From positions 2,480,001-2,544,000 of the forward strand of contig NZ_CP118982.1 of the NCBI RefSeq assembly GCF_029024965.1: DNA of 64,000 nt, read 5' to 3'. The translations under genes and the position numbers were made by a program. Source of the stretch: Staphylococcus equorum. Lineage in GTDB: Bacteria > Bacillota > Bacilli > Staphylococcales > Staphylococcaceae. Positions 37,177 to 49,215 of this stretch are shown here, one piece after another. The number at the start of each line of letters is the position of its first letter. The first letter of the stretch is position 1. The notes beneath the pieces are model-generated. The model was not told the origin of the DNA and made no database searches. It worked only from the letters and a program-made list of their open reading frames with translations.

Positions 37177-37761
37177 TCAGACAATCTCTTTTTTCTTTAA
37201 TGCTAAATATGCACCAAGACAAGCTAGAACTATGCCCACAATTAGGTTTAAACTGATTTGAGTCTCTCCCATAAGGATACTTCTGCCTCTTCCTATTGCT
37301 GGAAACATCGCAACCATATCCCCACTTTCAGAGGCCCCAATATTACTGATCAATTTTAAATAGAATAGCCACGCTAAAAATGAAGATAATATAGCTAAGT
37401 ATAGTAATCCGAACCAAAAATTCGGCTCTTGTGGCAACGTATATGAATAGCTTTTAAACCCAGTATAAATAACTAAAAATAGAACTGCCGATAACATACC
37501 TATAGTATTTGCTAAAACAGGATTAGTATTATTATTGTATAAAGATAATACATCTCCAATAGATGTGATTATAGTACCTATTAAAGCCATTACTATGCCT
37601 ATTATAAACTCACTTGTAAGTTGGTTTAAGTCTGGGAATAGAATTACCACCACACTTATTAAACCTATAACCCCACCTAAATATATTCTGTTAGCTATTT
37701 TACTTTTAAATACTAGACTTATAAATATAGGCGTCAATTTAAAATATATATACATAAACAT
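37177..37761 (-). pseudogene. 5'-truncated EamA/DMT-family transporter
   Basis: The 194-residue frame matches only the C-terminal two thirds of a ten-helix drug/metabolite transporter. It begins inside the segment that normally ends the first EamA repeat (KLTPIFISLVFKSKIANR). The second EamA repeat, with the final YLALKKKEIV, is intact. No upstream ATG with ribosome site and no remnant of the first four helices is present before the guaA terminator at 37819. It is most likely a decayed remnant at the island edge; a short functional half-transporter cannot be excluded. Confidence 0.65.
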
Positions 37762-37818
37762 TTCTAGTATTTTTGTTTCATCCCTGTTTATTAAAATTAT
37801 CTATCTCGGAAAATTACA

Positions 37819-37857
37819 AAAACACCCCCTTAAGCCTATGGCCTAAGAGGGTGTTTC
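37819..37857. terminator. Terminator of the xpt-pbuX-guaB-guaA operon
   Basis: AAACACCCCCTTA (from 37819) pairs with TAAGAGGGTGTTT (ending 37856), with AGCC/GGCC(T) in the upper stem, and T-rich minus-strand flank. Confidence 0.8.
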
Positions 37858-37868
37858 ATTTTACAATA

Positions 37869-39410
37869 TTATTCCCACTCGATTGTGCTTGGTGGCTTAG
37901 ATGTAATGTCATAGACGACGCGGTTAACGTGGTCTACTTCGTTTACAATACGACTTGAAATCTTTTGTAAGACTTCCCAGTCAATGCGTGCGAAGTCACT
38001 TGTCATGCCATCAATAGAAGTTACAGCACGAATACCTACTGTGTGATCATACGTGCGGTAGTCTCCCATAACACCTACAGATTGGATGCCTGGTAATACC
38101 GTGAAGTATTGCCAAATCTCACGTTCAAGACCTTCTTCACGTACAACTTGTCTTAAAATCGCATCAGACTCACGTACAATTTCTAGTTTATCTTCTGTGA
38201 TTTCTCCAAGTACACGAATACCAAGTCCAGGACCTGGGAATGGTTGTCTCCATACTAAATGTTCTGGAATTCCTAATTCGATACCTAATTCCCGTACTTC
38301 GTCTTTAAACAATGTATTGATTGGTTCGATTAATTGGAATTCCATATCTTCTGGTAATCCACCAACGTTATGGTGTGATTTAATTGTTTGTGCAGTTTTC
38401 GTACCTGATTCAATAACATCCGTATACAATGTACCTTGAGCTAGGAAGTCTACGCCTTCTAGCTTAGACGATTCGTCATCAAATACATAGATAAATTCAT
38501 TACCAATGATTTTACGTTTTTGTTCTGGGTCAGATACACCTTTTAGTTTACTCATGAAACGTTCTTGTGCGTCCACACGAATAATGTTCATATTGAAACC
38601 TTCACCAAATTGTTCCATTACCATGTCGCCTTCACCTTTACGTAAAAGACCATGGTCTACGAAGATACATGTTAATTGGTCACCGATTGCTTTGTGTAGT
38701 AATACTGAAACTACTGATGAATCTACCCCACCGCTCATTGCAGAAAGGACTTTACGATCGCCAACGAGGTTGCGGATTTTTTCAATTTCAATATCGATAA
38801 AGTTTTCCATTGACCATTGGCCTGTACAATCACAGACGCGACGTACAAAGTTACGTAATAAATCATTACCGAATTCTGTATGACGTACTTCTGGGTGGAA
38901 TTGTACGCCATAGATACGGCGCTCTTTATCTTCGATAGCTGCATAGCTTGTACTTGGGCTATCTGCAATAACTTCAAAACCTTCAGGAATTTCAATTACT
39001 TTGTCCGAATGACTCATCCAAACATTTTGTTCTTCTGGTAAACCAAAGAATAATTCATCAGTTTTAGCATTAATAACTGCTTTACCATATTCGCGTTCAT
39101 TAGCGCGCTCAACTTTTCCACCTAATAATTTAGTTGTAAGTTGCATACCATAGCAAATACCTAAAATAGGAATACCTAAATTATATATTTCTGGATCAAT
39201 AGTAAATGAATCTTCTTCGTAAACTGAATTTGGTCCACCAGAAAGGATAATACCTTTAGGGTTCAAACTTTTAATTTCATCTATACTCATTTCATGATCG
39301 TGTAATTCACTGTACACTCCCATTTCACGAATACGACGCGTAATTAATTGGTTGTATTGGCTACCAAAGTCTAAAACAAGTATGAGCTCTTGCTCTTTCG
39401 CCATTTCCAT
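37869..39410 (-). CDS. guaA: GMP synthase (glutamine-hydrolysing)
   Basis: A 513-residue enzyme converting XMP, ATP and glutamine to GMP. The N-terminal class I glutaminase has the nucleophile Cys in GICYGMQL (about residue 86) and His/Glu in GVQFHPEV (about 173). The ATP-pyrophosphatase domain carries the P-loop SGGVDSSV (about 229). The C-terminal dimer domain ends in the conserved [11 protein letters not shown]. The ATG at 39410 follows AAAGGAG. It is the last gene of the purine operon. Confidence 0.97.
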   Translation of the reverse strand: MEMAKEQELILVLDFGSQYNQLITRRIREMGVYSELHDHEMSIDEIKSLNPKGIILSGGPNSVYEEDSFTIDPEIYNLGIPILGICYGMQLTTKLLGGKVERANEREYGKAVINAKTDELFFGLPEEQNVWMSHSDKVIEIPEGFEVIADSPSTSYAAIEDKERRIYGVQFHPEVRHTEFGNDLLRNFVRRVCDCTGQWSMENFIDIEIEKIRNLVGDRKVLSAMSGGVDSSVVSVLLHKAIGDQLTCIFVDHGLLRKGEGDMVMEQFGEGFNMNIIRVDAQERFMSKLKGVSDPEQKRKIIGNEFIYVFDDESSKLEGVDFLAQGTLYTDVIESGTKTAQTIKSHHNVGGLPEDMEFQLIEPINTLFKDEVRELGIELGIPEHLVWRQPFPGPGLGIRVLGEITEDKLEIVRESDAILRQVVREEGLEREIWQYFTVLPGIQSVGVMGDYRTYDHTVGIRAVTSIDGMTSDFARIDWEVLQKISSRIVNEVDHVNRVVYDITSKPPSTIEWE

Positions 39411-39431
39411 AACTTTTAAATCTCCTTTGAC

Positions 39432-42198
<2,767 letters not shown>

Positions 42199-42202
<4 letters not shown>

Positions 42203-42780
42203 GCTTCGTCCCCTAGAAACGTTACTTTGTTTCCACTTAAAGAAGCAACTTTACATAGTGATGAAACCGTAAGACCCGCTTGTTCTAATCGCTCTCTACC
42301 GGGTTGGAAGCTTTTCTCTACTACAATGCCAACACCGACCGTAGTCGCGTGCGCTTTTTCTACAATTTCGTTTAAACCAAGTGATGCATCGCCGTTCGCT
42401 AAAAAGTCATCTATAATTAATACGCGATCATGCTCACCTAAAAACTCATTTGAAACAATGACCGTACTTGTCGTGTTTTTTGTGAATGAATGGATATCTG
42501 CTTGATATACATCTTTCTTTAATGTACTCGGCACTGCTTTTTTCGCAAATAGACACGGTACATCAAAGTGCATTGCAGCCATGATAGCTGGTGCAATACC
42601 TGAAGCCTCTATTGTTAATATCTTAGTAATACCTTCGTCCTTAAACTGCTCATAAAACGTTTGTCCTACATCGTACATTAACCTTGCATCGATTTGATGA
42701 TTTAAAAATCCGTCCACTTTCAAAATCTTCTCATCAATAACGACACCATCTGCTTCTACTTTCTGTTTCAACAAATCCAC
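42199..42780 (-). CDS. xpt: Xanthine phosphoribosyltransferase
   Basis: A 193-residue PRTase converting xanthine plus PRPP to XMP. The PRPP loop is VLIIDDFLANGDA (about 125-137). It starts with GTG at 42780 behind GAGGAGG. First gene of the riboswitch-controlled operon, so when guanine is scarce the cell makes XPRT, permease, IMPDH and GMP synthase together. Confidence 0.96.
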
Positions 42781-42803
42781 TCGAAAACCTCCTCATTTTG
42801 TGT

Positions 42804-42840
42804 ACAAAAAAAGTCCTAAACTAACTTAGTTTCAGGATCT
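42804..42840 (-). terminator. Regulated terminator of the guanine riboswitch
   Basis: On the minus strand TCCTGAAACTAA pairs with TAGTTTAGGA (42814-42837, one bulged G), followed by ACTTTTTTT. It is 24 bp before the xpt start and would stop transcription when guanine is bound. Confidence 0.8.
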
Positions 42841-43043
42841 ATGAGTGAACTTGCAATACGAGAAGAAGCCCTTCTTCAACTTTTAACTAATGTTGCCCAA
42901 ATTGGTTGTTTCACATTCATTTCCCAAATTACATGTAAAAAGGTTAGATTTGTGACAACAGTAGCGATAAGTGTTCTAAAACGTGTATGTCTTCCTACGA
43001 TTTAAAACATATGAATTCGAATTACTTATGTATTGTATTGGTT

Positions 43044-43113
43044 ACCCATAGTCATATCGTTAATGGCGACATGGTAGAAACTTCTAAAGCCTTATCCTTT
43101 AGATTATATGAGT
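43044..43113 (-). promoter_or_regulatory. Guanine-class purine riboswitch aptamer
   Basis: Minus-strand sequence matches the purine aptamer: P1 ACTCATA with TATGGGT, the conserved TATAATC after P1, the J2/3 segment GTTTCTACC, and GACTATG at the end. The base before TATG at the specificity position is C (GAC), as in guanine/xanthine-sensing aptamers, not T as in adenine ones. It lies about 200 nt upstream of the terminator, an unusually long expression platform. Confidence 0.92.
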
Positions 43114-43291
43114 TAGATAAATTATTAACTGATGATAGCAAATTTTAGCTTTATTTTCAATACTCATATTACAAGTAAGCGCTTTATGACGACCTTTTTA
43201 TTACTTTTTTCTCGAAAATATAAACGTTTTCTATAGCGAGAAAATGATGTTTGTCAGAGTTGTCTTTCCGTTATATAATAAAGTTGTATTC

Positions 43292-43317
43292 GTTTTATCT
43301 ATATGTGAACTGGGTAA
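43292..43317 (+). promoter_or_regulatory. SigB-type promoter
   Basis: GTTTTA (43292-43297), 14 bp, GGGTAA (43312-43317), close to the SigB consensus GTTTAA-N14-GGGTAT. It is 41 bp before the general-stress-protein start, at the right distance. Confidence 0.75.
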
Positions 43318-43358
43318 ATACTTAATAATCATTAAAACAATGGCTGGAGGGATTTTAC

Positions 43359-43772
43359 ATGACAGATTTTACAATTGTACAAAATGAAGAAGAATTATTA
43401 CAAAAAGTTAAAGAAAAAGTTTCTGAAGGATATGATGAATCAGAGTTATCCGTTTTATCTAGAACAAAACTCCATATTGATGAATTACATAATTCCGAAG
43501 TGAGTTTAATAGCAACAAGCGGATCATTTAGTGATAAAATCGCTAAGATTATGACTGGTGAAGACGGTGAAGAAGTTGTCTTATCTCACTACGATATTAC
43601 AGATGATGAAAAAGAACATTATAAAAAGGAAATACTGAACGATAAATACATTATCGTAGCTGCGAGAGATACTTCTTCACATGAAGAAGTAGAAAAAACA
43701 AATGCTGCTTATGAAAGTGAATCAGTTGTAGGGCATCATTATGCCGAAGAATCAAATGGGCCAAAATCGTAG
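43359..43772 (+). CDS. General stress protein (17M family)
   Basis: A 137-residue acidic soluble protein of the heat-induced/general stress 17M (YflT-like) family, with an N-terminal alpha-beta domain and a disordered tail. GGAGGG precedes the ATG. The upstream SigB-type promoter fits the family. The molecular function is unknown. Confidence 0.75.
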   Translation: MTDFTIVQNEEELLQKVKEKVSEGYDESELSVLSRTKLHIDELHNSEVSLIATSGSFSDKIAKIMTGEDGEEVVLSHYDITDDEKEHYKKEILNDKYIIVAARDTSSHEEVEKTNAAYESESVVGHHYAEESNGPKS

Positions 43773-43873
43773 AGATACACTTATTACAATAATTTTGAGT
43801 CTGAAACATAATTGTATTTTTAATTTAGAAACTGCATAGTAGTTCACTAGATATTTAGTTATCCTAGTGGGGG

Positions 43874-43917
43874 GCGGGAATACGAAATCAAAATTTGATT
43901 TCTGTCCCGCTCTTTTT
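43874..43917 (+). terminator. Terminator of the general stress gene
   Basis: GCGGGA...GAAATCAAA pairs with TTTGATTTC...CCCGC (43874-43910), followed by TCTTTTT. Its GAAATC core resembles the intergenic repeat family A, so it may have been recruited from one. Confidence 0.75.
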
Positions 43918-44020
43918 CTATTACATAATAATTATTAACAAGATTTGAATCATGCGTTAATAAATTACAAATATAACTATTATGTTATAATGAACGCAAT
44001 AATTTTGGGGGGGGGTGTCT

Positions 44021-44683
44021 ATGGAATTTAAAGCCGTAACATCAATTGATGATCCATTGTTCAAATCAGCTTTAAAGATATATGACGAAAAGTTTGATAT
44101 CGGATTAACAGAGGACGAACAAATATTTAAACAATCGTTAAAAAATGAGCGTACTAAAGATGATTATTTATTTTTAGTAGGCATCGAGTCAGAAAAACCA
44201 GTGAGTTTAGCTACTGCTCACTATGAAGCAACGACGAACTCAGCTTTTTTAATATATTTAATAGCCCTTGATCAACCTAACCATGATGAATTAATCAATT
44301 TAACACTGAAGCGTATGGAAAAAGAAATTAATAAATTATCTAATCAACTACATGCTCATGATGTTAACTTCATCATGTTGGAAGTGCCAAAAGAACCTGA
44401 AGAAGTGTCTGAAGATGAGATAACTATTATGGATAACAGACGTCAGTTTTTATTCGAAAATGGTTTCGAAAGACAATATGATATCGATTATTTAGCACCC
44501 AGTCTGAAAAGTTTTTCTGAAGGACGACCTATGGATTTATTTATTAAAGCTAATATCGAATTAACTAAAGATATTTATGGTCCAAGTATTAAATCGAATT
44601 ATATATTAAAGTATGTATTTGCTAACAGAATATCTAGAAGTGTTATTTATCCTTTACTTACAGAAATGGATTTGCGCAAATGA
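44021..44683 (+). CDS. GNAT-like protein, unknown function
   Basis: A 220-residue protein. The N-terminal part (LFLVGIESEKPVSLATAHY, then NSAFLIYLIALDQ) follows the strand order of an N-acetyltransferase fold, but no clear acetyl-CoA pyrophosphate loop is visible. The tail is helical. The ATG at 44021 is preceded by a G-run (GGGGGGGTGTCT). The substrate is unknown; it may be a degenerate or unusual acyltransferase. Confidence 0.6.
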   Translation: MEFKAVTSIDDPLFKSALKIYDEKFDIGLTEDEQIFKQSLKNERTKDDYLFLVGIESEKPVSLATAHYEATTNSAFLIYLIALDQPNHDELINLTLKRMEKEINKLSNQLHAHDVNFIMLEVPKEPEEVSEDEITIMDNRRQFLFENGFERQYDIDYLAPSLKSFSEGRPMDLFIKANIELTKDIYGPSIKSNYILKYVFANRISRSVIYPLLTEMDLRK

Positions 44684-44808
44684 TAGCAGGCACTACTTGA
44701 AATCACTGTTAAAACAGTTTAGACTAACATAGAGGTAAGACTGACGTTTCACTAACCGAAGACAAACGTCCGTATACATAAATCACTTATATGAAAGGAC
44801 TTATTACT

Positions 44809-45864
44809 ATGTTAACTAAAGAATTTGCACTACGTGTAGAGCTAAGTGAAAAACAAGTCCGTAAAATCGTTCAACATTTAGAAGAACGCGGGTACCAACT
44901 TAGCAAAACCGAATACCGTGGCCGTGAAGCTACAGATTTCAAAGAAGAGGATATTGAGCTTTTCCAAGAAATTGCCGAAAAAGTTAAACAAACCAATAGT
45001 TATGATTTAGCTTTCGAGGAATTAGAAAAAGAAAAAGACTTCCTACAAGTGCTTGTTAAAGACAATGACAGTAATCTACCTACTGATCAAAACGTATCTA
45101 AACTTGTGGATGACTTACGCTCTGAAATCCAAAAAATGCGTGACGAACGTCAAATGCTCGGGCAAATGATTAACCAAGTACACCAACAGCAGCATGAATT
45201 ACATGAAATGCAAAATCAAATCACATCAAAATTAGATGCTAACACTGAATCATTAAAGGCTATCCAAACATCAACGGATGAAATTAAGACAACTCAAAGT
45301 GTGATTCAAGATTCTCAAAAAGAACAATCAGAACTTGTGAAATCTAATGTTGAGACAGACAATATCACTGCTTCTACCGGTACAACTGCTAGTAAGGGAG
45401 ATAAGTTGACTGATAATACTACTGAACAAACTTCAGCTGCTACTACACATCCAGCTAAAGACAGTAAAGTAAGTACTGAAAACACTTCAAACCCAGCTCA
45501 AGTTGAAGATAGTGAGATTACGCAAGTTGGTGCTCAACCATCTACTGTAGCTAAACCAACAACTGATGATAGCAAAGTTGCTTCAGCTACTGCTGCTTCA
45601 ACTTCTTCTACAAGCGAGACAGCTAAAGAAACTGATACAGCGCGTGCTACAGCTTCAACAGAAGAAAAAGATACAACTTCCGTTGATAAAGCTAAAGATG
45701 ACTCAATCCAAAAAACACCAGACAATGATCATGCTACTGACATAGCATCATCTAGTGAGCAAGAAACAGCTTCAGAGCAAACACACGCTTATGAATCACC
45801 ACTTGCTAAAGAAGAACCAAAAGATGAACGCAAAGGATTTTTTGCTCGTTTATTCAACCTATAA
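44809..45864 (+). CDS. DUF536-like DNA-binding protein with coiled coil and low-complexity tail
   Basis: A 351-residue protein. Residues 1-60 look like a winged-HTH (LRVELSEKQVRKIVQHLEER) of the kind found in plasmid-replication-associated DUF536 proteins. Residues about 100-165 form a coiled coil rich in Gln/Glu. Residues 165-335 are a long Ser/Thr/Ala/Glu-rich disordered region, and the basic end RKGFFARLFNL looks like a short membrane or protein docking motif. The function is unknown; chromosome or membrane tethering is a guess. The ATG at 44809 is used over an upstream ATG that overlaps the AAAGGA site. Confidence 0.65.
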   Translation: MLTKEFALRVELSEKQVRKIVQHLEERGYQLSKTEYRGREATDFKEEDIELFQEIAEKVKQTNSYDLAFEELEKEKDFLQVLVKDNDSNLPTDQNVSKLVDDLRSEIQKMRDERQMLGQMINQVHQQQHELHEMQNQITSKLDANTESLKAIQTSTDEIKTTQSVIQDSQKEQSELVKSNVETDNITASTGTTASKGDKLTDNTTEQTSAATTHPAKDSKVSTENTSNPAQVEDSEITQVGAQPSTVAKPTTDDSKVASATAASTSSTSETAKETDTARATASTEEKDTTSVDKAKDDSIQKTPDNDHATDIASSSEQETASEQTHAYESPLAKEEPKDERKGFFARLFNL

Positions 45865-45883
45865 AGAAACGCTAATTTATTTA

Positions 45884-45917
45884 AACCATCCCCAACAATC
45901 AAGGGATGGTTTTTTTA
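45884..45917 (+). terminator. Terminator of the DUF536-like gene
   Basis: AACCATCCC (45884-45892) pairs with GGGATGGTT (45903-45911), followed by seven T. Confidence 0.85.
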
Positions 45918-46142
45918 TATAATTATCCAGTATATCAATCTTCTCTCCTCACCCCTTGCTCCACCGATAAAAACGCCTTCATAGCAGTGCCTCAACGCAT
46001 TTCACTATTGTCAGAATATAAAGTCATTTTTATTTTTAAATTTTCTTGCAAAATAGACTTGAATATTATCAACTTTTCTAATATCCTTAGTATGCTTATC
46101 GTAATTAAAAATATTAAATTATGAAAGTGTAGGTCCTGCTTT

Positions 46143-47522
46143 ATGTTATTAACAATTCTTAACATCGTCATTTTTGTGGCCTTCCTCATCGGATTATATG
46201 TAATGGCTAAACGACACGTGTCATTTCCAAAACGTGTTTTTAGTGCTTTAGGCGTAGGTATCATTTATGGTATTTTCATTCATCTAATTTATGGTGTGGA
46301 TTCTACGATTACTAAACAAACAACAGATTGGTTTAGTATTGTCGGTGATGGCTATATCGCATTATTACAAATGATAGTAATGCCCTTAATCTTTATTTCA
46401 ATCGTTTCAGCTTTCACTAAAATTCAAATTGGAGAAAAATTTGCTAAAATCGGCATTTATATTTTCATGTTCTTAATCGGTACAGTAGCTATCGCAGCTA
46501 TTGTCGGTATTGTATCTGCCCTAATTTTTGGTTTAGATGCTTCTTCTATCGATTTAGGAAGTGCTGAAAGCTCAAGAGGTAATGAACTTGCAAGTCAGGC
46601 TAAAGGCATGACTGCCAATACATTGCCACAGCAAATCTTAGAGTTACTACCAAGTAATCCATTCTTAGATTTCACAGGTCAACGTACAACTTCTACTATT
46701 GCAGTTGTTATATTTGCTGCATTTATTGGTTTTGCATTTTTACGTGTAATGCGCAAACAACCTGAAAGCGGAAATATCTTAAAACGTGGTATCGATGCAT
46801 TGTACAACCTAGTAATGGCCATTGTAACGTTCGTATTACGCTTAACACCTTATGGTATTTTAGCAATTATGACATCAACGATTGCAACAAGTGACTTTGG
46901 TGCTATATGGACATTAGGTAAATTTGTGCTCGCATCTTATGCAGCACTTATCGTAATGTATATCATTCACTTAATTATTGTTACAGGATTAGGTTTAAAC
47001 CCTGTTACTTTCGTTAAGAAAACAGGTGAAGTACTACTATTTGCCTTTACGTCTCGTTCAAGTGCAGGCTCATTACCACTTAACGTACAAACTCAAAAAA
47101 ATCGTTTAGGTGTACCAGATGGCATCGCTAATTTCTCTGCCTCATTTGGTTTATCTATCGGACAGAATGGTTGTGCGGGTATTTATCCAGCTATGCTAGC
47201 TGTCATGGTAGCACCTGCTGCCGGTGTGGAAGTTAACTTACAATTTATATTGGCAGTTATCGGTGTTGTCATTATTAGTTCATTTGGTGTAGCTGGTGTT
47301 GGTGGCGGCGCAACGTTTGCTTCAATCATCGTATTGTCTACACTGAACTTACCTGTTGCACTTGCTGGTGTGTTAATTTCTGTAGAGCCATTAATTGATA
47401 TGGGTCGTACTGCATTGAACGTCAATGACTCTTTACTTGCAGGTACAGGTACAGCTAAACTGACAGACAACTTAGATAAAGACGCATATAATGCAGAAGA
47501 ATATGGTGAAATTACTGGCTAA
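46143..47522 (+). CDS. tcyP: L-cystine symporter
   Basis: A 459-residue sodium:dicarboxylate/cystine symporter family protein with eight helices and two re-entrant loops. Family blocks include AFTSRSSAGSLPLNVQ (the serine-rich HP1 tip) and GQNGCAGIYPAM. It imports cystine as sulphur source. In staphylococci it is normally repressed by CymR when cysteine is plentiful; the 278-bp upstream region is AT-rich and I could not define an operator. The adjacent nfrA is its neighbour in S. aureus too. Confidence 0.92.
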   Translation: MLLTILNIVIFVAFLIGLYVMAKRHVSFPKRVFSALGVGIIYGIFIHLIYGVDSTITKQTTDWFSIVGDGYIALLQMIVMPLIFISIVSAFTKIQIGEKFAKIGIYIFMFLIGTVAIAAIVGIVSALIFGLDASSIDLGSAESSRGNELASQAKGMTANTLPQQILELLPSNPFLDFTGQRTTSTIAVVIFAAFIGFAFLRVMRKQPESGNILKRGIDALYNLVMAIVTFVLRLTPYGILAIMTSTIATSDFGAIWTLGKFVLASYAALIVMYIIHLIIVTGLGLNPVTFVKKTGEVLLFAFTSRSSAGSLPLNVQTQKNRLGVPDGIANFSASFGLSIGQNGCAGIYPAMLAVMVAPAAGVEVNLQFILAVIGVVIISSFGVAGVGGGATFASIIVLSTLNLPVALAGVLISVEPLIDMGRTALNVNDSLLAGTGTAKLTDNLDKDAYNAEEYGEITG

Positions 47523-47587
47523 TCAGCCTTTAACAAGAACAATACTGCTCATTAATTGTTCTAACTATAACTAAAATTAAAAATGTT

Positions 47588-47637
47588 AAAAACCTTCCCA
47601 AACCGTGTCATTTCACGTCGTTTAGGAAGGTTTTTAT
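47588..47637. terminator. Bidirectional terminator
   Basis: AAAAACCTTCC (47588-47598) pairs with GGAAGGTTTTT (47625-47635). It separates tcyP and the converging hypothetical gene. Confidence 0.85.
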
Positions 47638-47642
47638 TTTAT

Positions 47643-48218
47643 CTAGTATTCTGGTTTAAATGGTCCCCAAGTGATTCTTTCTTTACCGTCTAGCGGAATC
47701 GCATCAATTTCTTTCGATACATCATCAAACCATTTTAAAAAAGCAGGTTCTTTTTCCAAATATGCCTCAACGCTTTCTTGCGTAACATCATGTAAATACC
47801 ACGCTTTACTTTCAAATTCATATTGAATTTGAGCATATGCTAACCTAACTTTGTCTACGCTATCGTATAAACAATTCACCTGTTTCACTAAATTCGGTGC
47901 TTGAGAAACGATACTACCTGAAATAACCTTTTTATGTGTTTCGTTATCCAAGTCATTCCACATTCTGAGTTGGCCATCCATTTGAAAAAACAAATCGATT
48001 GTTGAATCTTTCTCATCAAAGGTTATTAAAATAAATATGCGCTCAGCTGTATGATCTACTGAATTGATTGCAGTGACAAGCACTTTTTGTGCCATTTTCG
48101 CCCAATACTTTTGCGCTTCTTCCGGGGTTAGTTTGTTCTCAGATGAATAAATATATTGATTATTTATGTCACGTCCATCAGTCTCATCTGTTTTTTTTCT
48201 AAAAAATCTATTAAACAT
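47643..48218 (-). CDS. Conserved soluble protein, unknown function
   Basis: A 191-residue acidic protein. The start shows basic residues (MFNRFFRKKTDE); the rest is alpha/beta with aromatic-rich strands (IDLFFQMDGQLRMW, ESKAWYLHDV) and the tail ITWGPFKPEY. I recognise no catalytic motif. The ATG at 48218 lacks a close ribosome site; a TTG at 48224, nine bases after GGAAGGGG, may be the true start. It lies 75 bp downstream of the nitroreductase gene on the same strand. Confidence 0.6.
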   Translation of the reverse strand: MFNRFFRKKTDETDGRDINNQYIYSSENKLTPEEAQKYWAKMAQKVLVTAINSVDHTAERIFILITFDEKDSTIDLFFQMDGQLRMWNDLDNETHKKVISGSIVSQAPNLVKQVNCLYDSVDKVRLAYAQIQYEFESKAWYLHDVTQESVEAYLEKEPAFLKWFDDVSKEIDAIPLDGKERITWGPFKPEY

Positions 48219-48293
48219 GCTCAACTTAACCAACCCCTTCCTTAATGTAATGAGTTTTTGAAAATGAAACACTTTAGCTATCTTGTTATCCTA

Positions 48294-49049
48294 TTATTTT
48301 CTAATAAAACCTGCTCTATTCAATTGATCTAACATATCCAATCTTTGTTTTGCGCTCATAAAATTCGCGATTTGATTAGACCATGTTTCACTACGTTCAC
48401 CGTTTGTACGCGATTTATAATAATCACTTACGGTTTGATCATATCTTTGTAATTCTTCTTTTTGCTCGTCCTTATCGCTATTATATCTATCACGATGAAA
48501 AACATGTTCAAACGGTAAACGTGGTTTCGGGCTACCATCTTCCTCATCTTTAGGTATGCCAAGTGCCATACCGAATAGAGGGAAAGTATGCTCAGGTAGG
48601 TCTAATACTTCTTTAACTCGTTCAACATCATTTCTTAATGAGCCTAGATAAACAATTCCATATCCCATATCCTCTGCTGTAGCAGCGATATTTTGTGCTA
48701 CTAACGTTGCATCTATTGTACCAACGAGCAAGCCTTCCGCAGATTCAAATGATGTCTCCATTTGATGCTTGGAATCTTCATTCACTATTGAGTGTCTATA
48801 ATAATCCATTACAAAAACAAACAAATAGCCATTTTCTACGACATAAGGCTGTCCAGATACTTCTTTTAAATCTTCTTTTATCTCAGGATCTTCTATACCT
48901 ATAATGGAATAAGTTTGTAAATAACTAGAAGTCGAAGCGCTTTGCCCTGCCTCAACAAGTTGTTTAATATGCTCTTCTGGAATAGGTTCTTTCTTAAAAT
49001 TTCTTACTGAATGGTGTTTTTTCAATAAGTTGTACACGTGATCAGACAT
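48294..49049 (-). CDS. nfrA: NADPH-dependent FMN nitro/flavin reductase
   Basis: A 251-residue oxygen-insensitive nitroreductase of the NfsA/FRP/NfrA type. The HHSVRNFKKEPIPEEHIKQL start and the FMN contacts SASTSSYLQTYS and GSLRND are conserved. It uses NADPH to reduce FMN, nitro compounds and, in S. aureus NfrA, disulfides. The ATG at 49049 has GAGGAGC. A SigB-like promoter lies upstream. Confidence 0.88.
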   Translation of the reverse strand: MSDHVYNLLKKHHSVRNFKKEPIPEEHIKQLVEAGQSASTSSYLQTYSIIGIEDPEIKEDLKEVSGQPYVVENGYLFVFVMDYYRHSIVNEDSKHQMETSFESAEGLLVGTIDATLVAQNIAATAEDMGYGIVYLGSLRNDVERVKEVLDLPEHTFPLFGMALGIPKDEEDGSPKPRLPFEHVFHRDRYNSDKDEQKEELQRYDQTVSDYYKSRTNGERSETWSNQIANFMSAKQRLDMLDQLNRAGFIRK

Positions 49050-49118
49050 GCTATCGCTCCTCTTTATGAAATATATCCATATCTTACCAAAAGCATATTT
49101 TGATTGCTTATATTATGT

Positions 49119-49144
49119 TTACCCGTTTTTCACCTTTCTTAAAA
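49119..49144 (-). promoter_or_regulatory. SigB-like promoter of the nitroreductase gene
   Basis: Minus strand TTTTAA (plus 49139-49144), 14 bp, GGGTAA (plus 49119-49124), matching GTTTAA-N14-GGGTAT at 10 of 12 positions. It is 70 bp upstream of the start. Confidence 0.5.
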
Positions 49145-49215
49145 GATTTGAAAGTAATTAAGTTTATGGTTAGTATAATAGTAACAATATTCTGAAAAAG
49201 GAGTGCTAATATTTC

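Noticed and set aside
33400..37860. Prophage or integrative element at the accessory block
   Set aside because: No integrase, terminase, structural or transposase gene and no flanking direct repeat was found; it is only called an accessory block.
38086..38883. Long plus-strand frames opposite guaA
   Set aside because: They are shadows of the highly conserved guaA reading frame, without ribosome sites or domain similarity.
45906..46124. A 72-residue frame after the DUF536-like gene
   Set aside because: It begins inside the terminator T-run and has no ribosome site or recognisable content.
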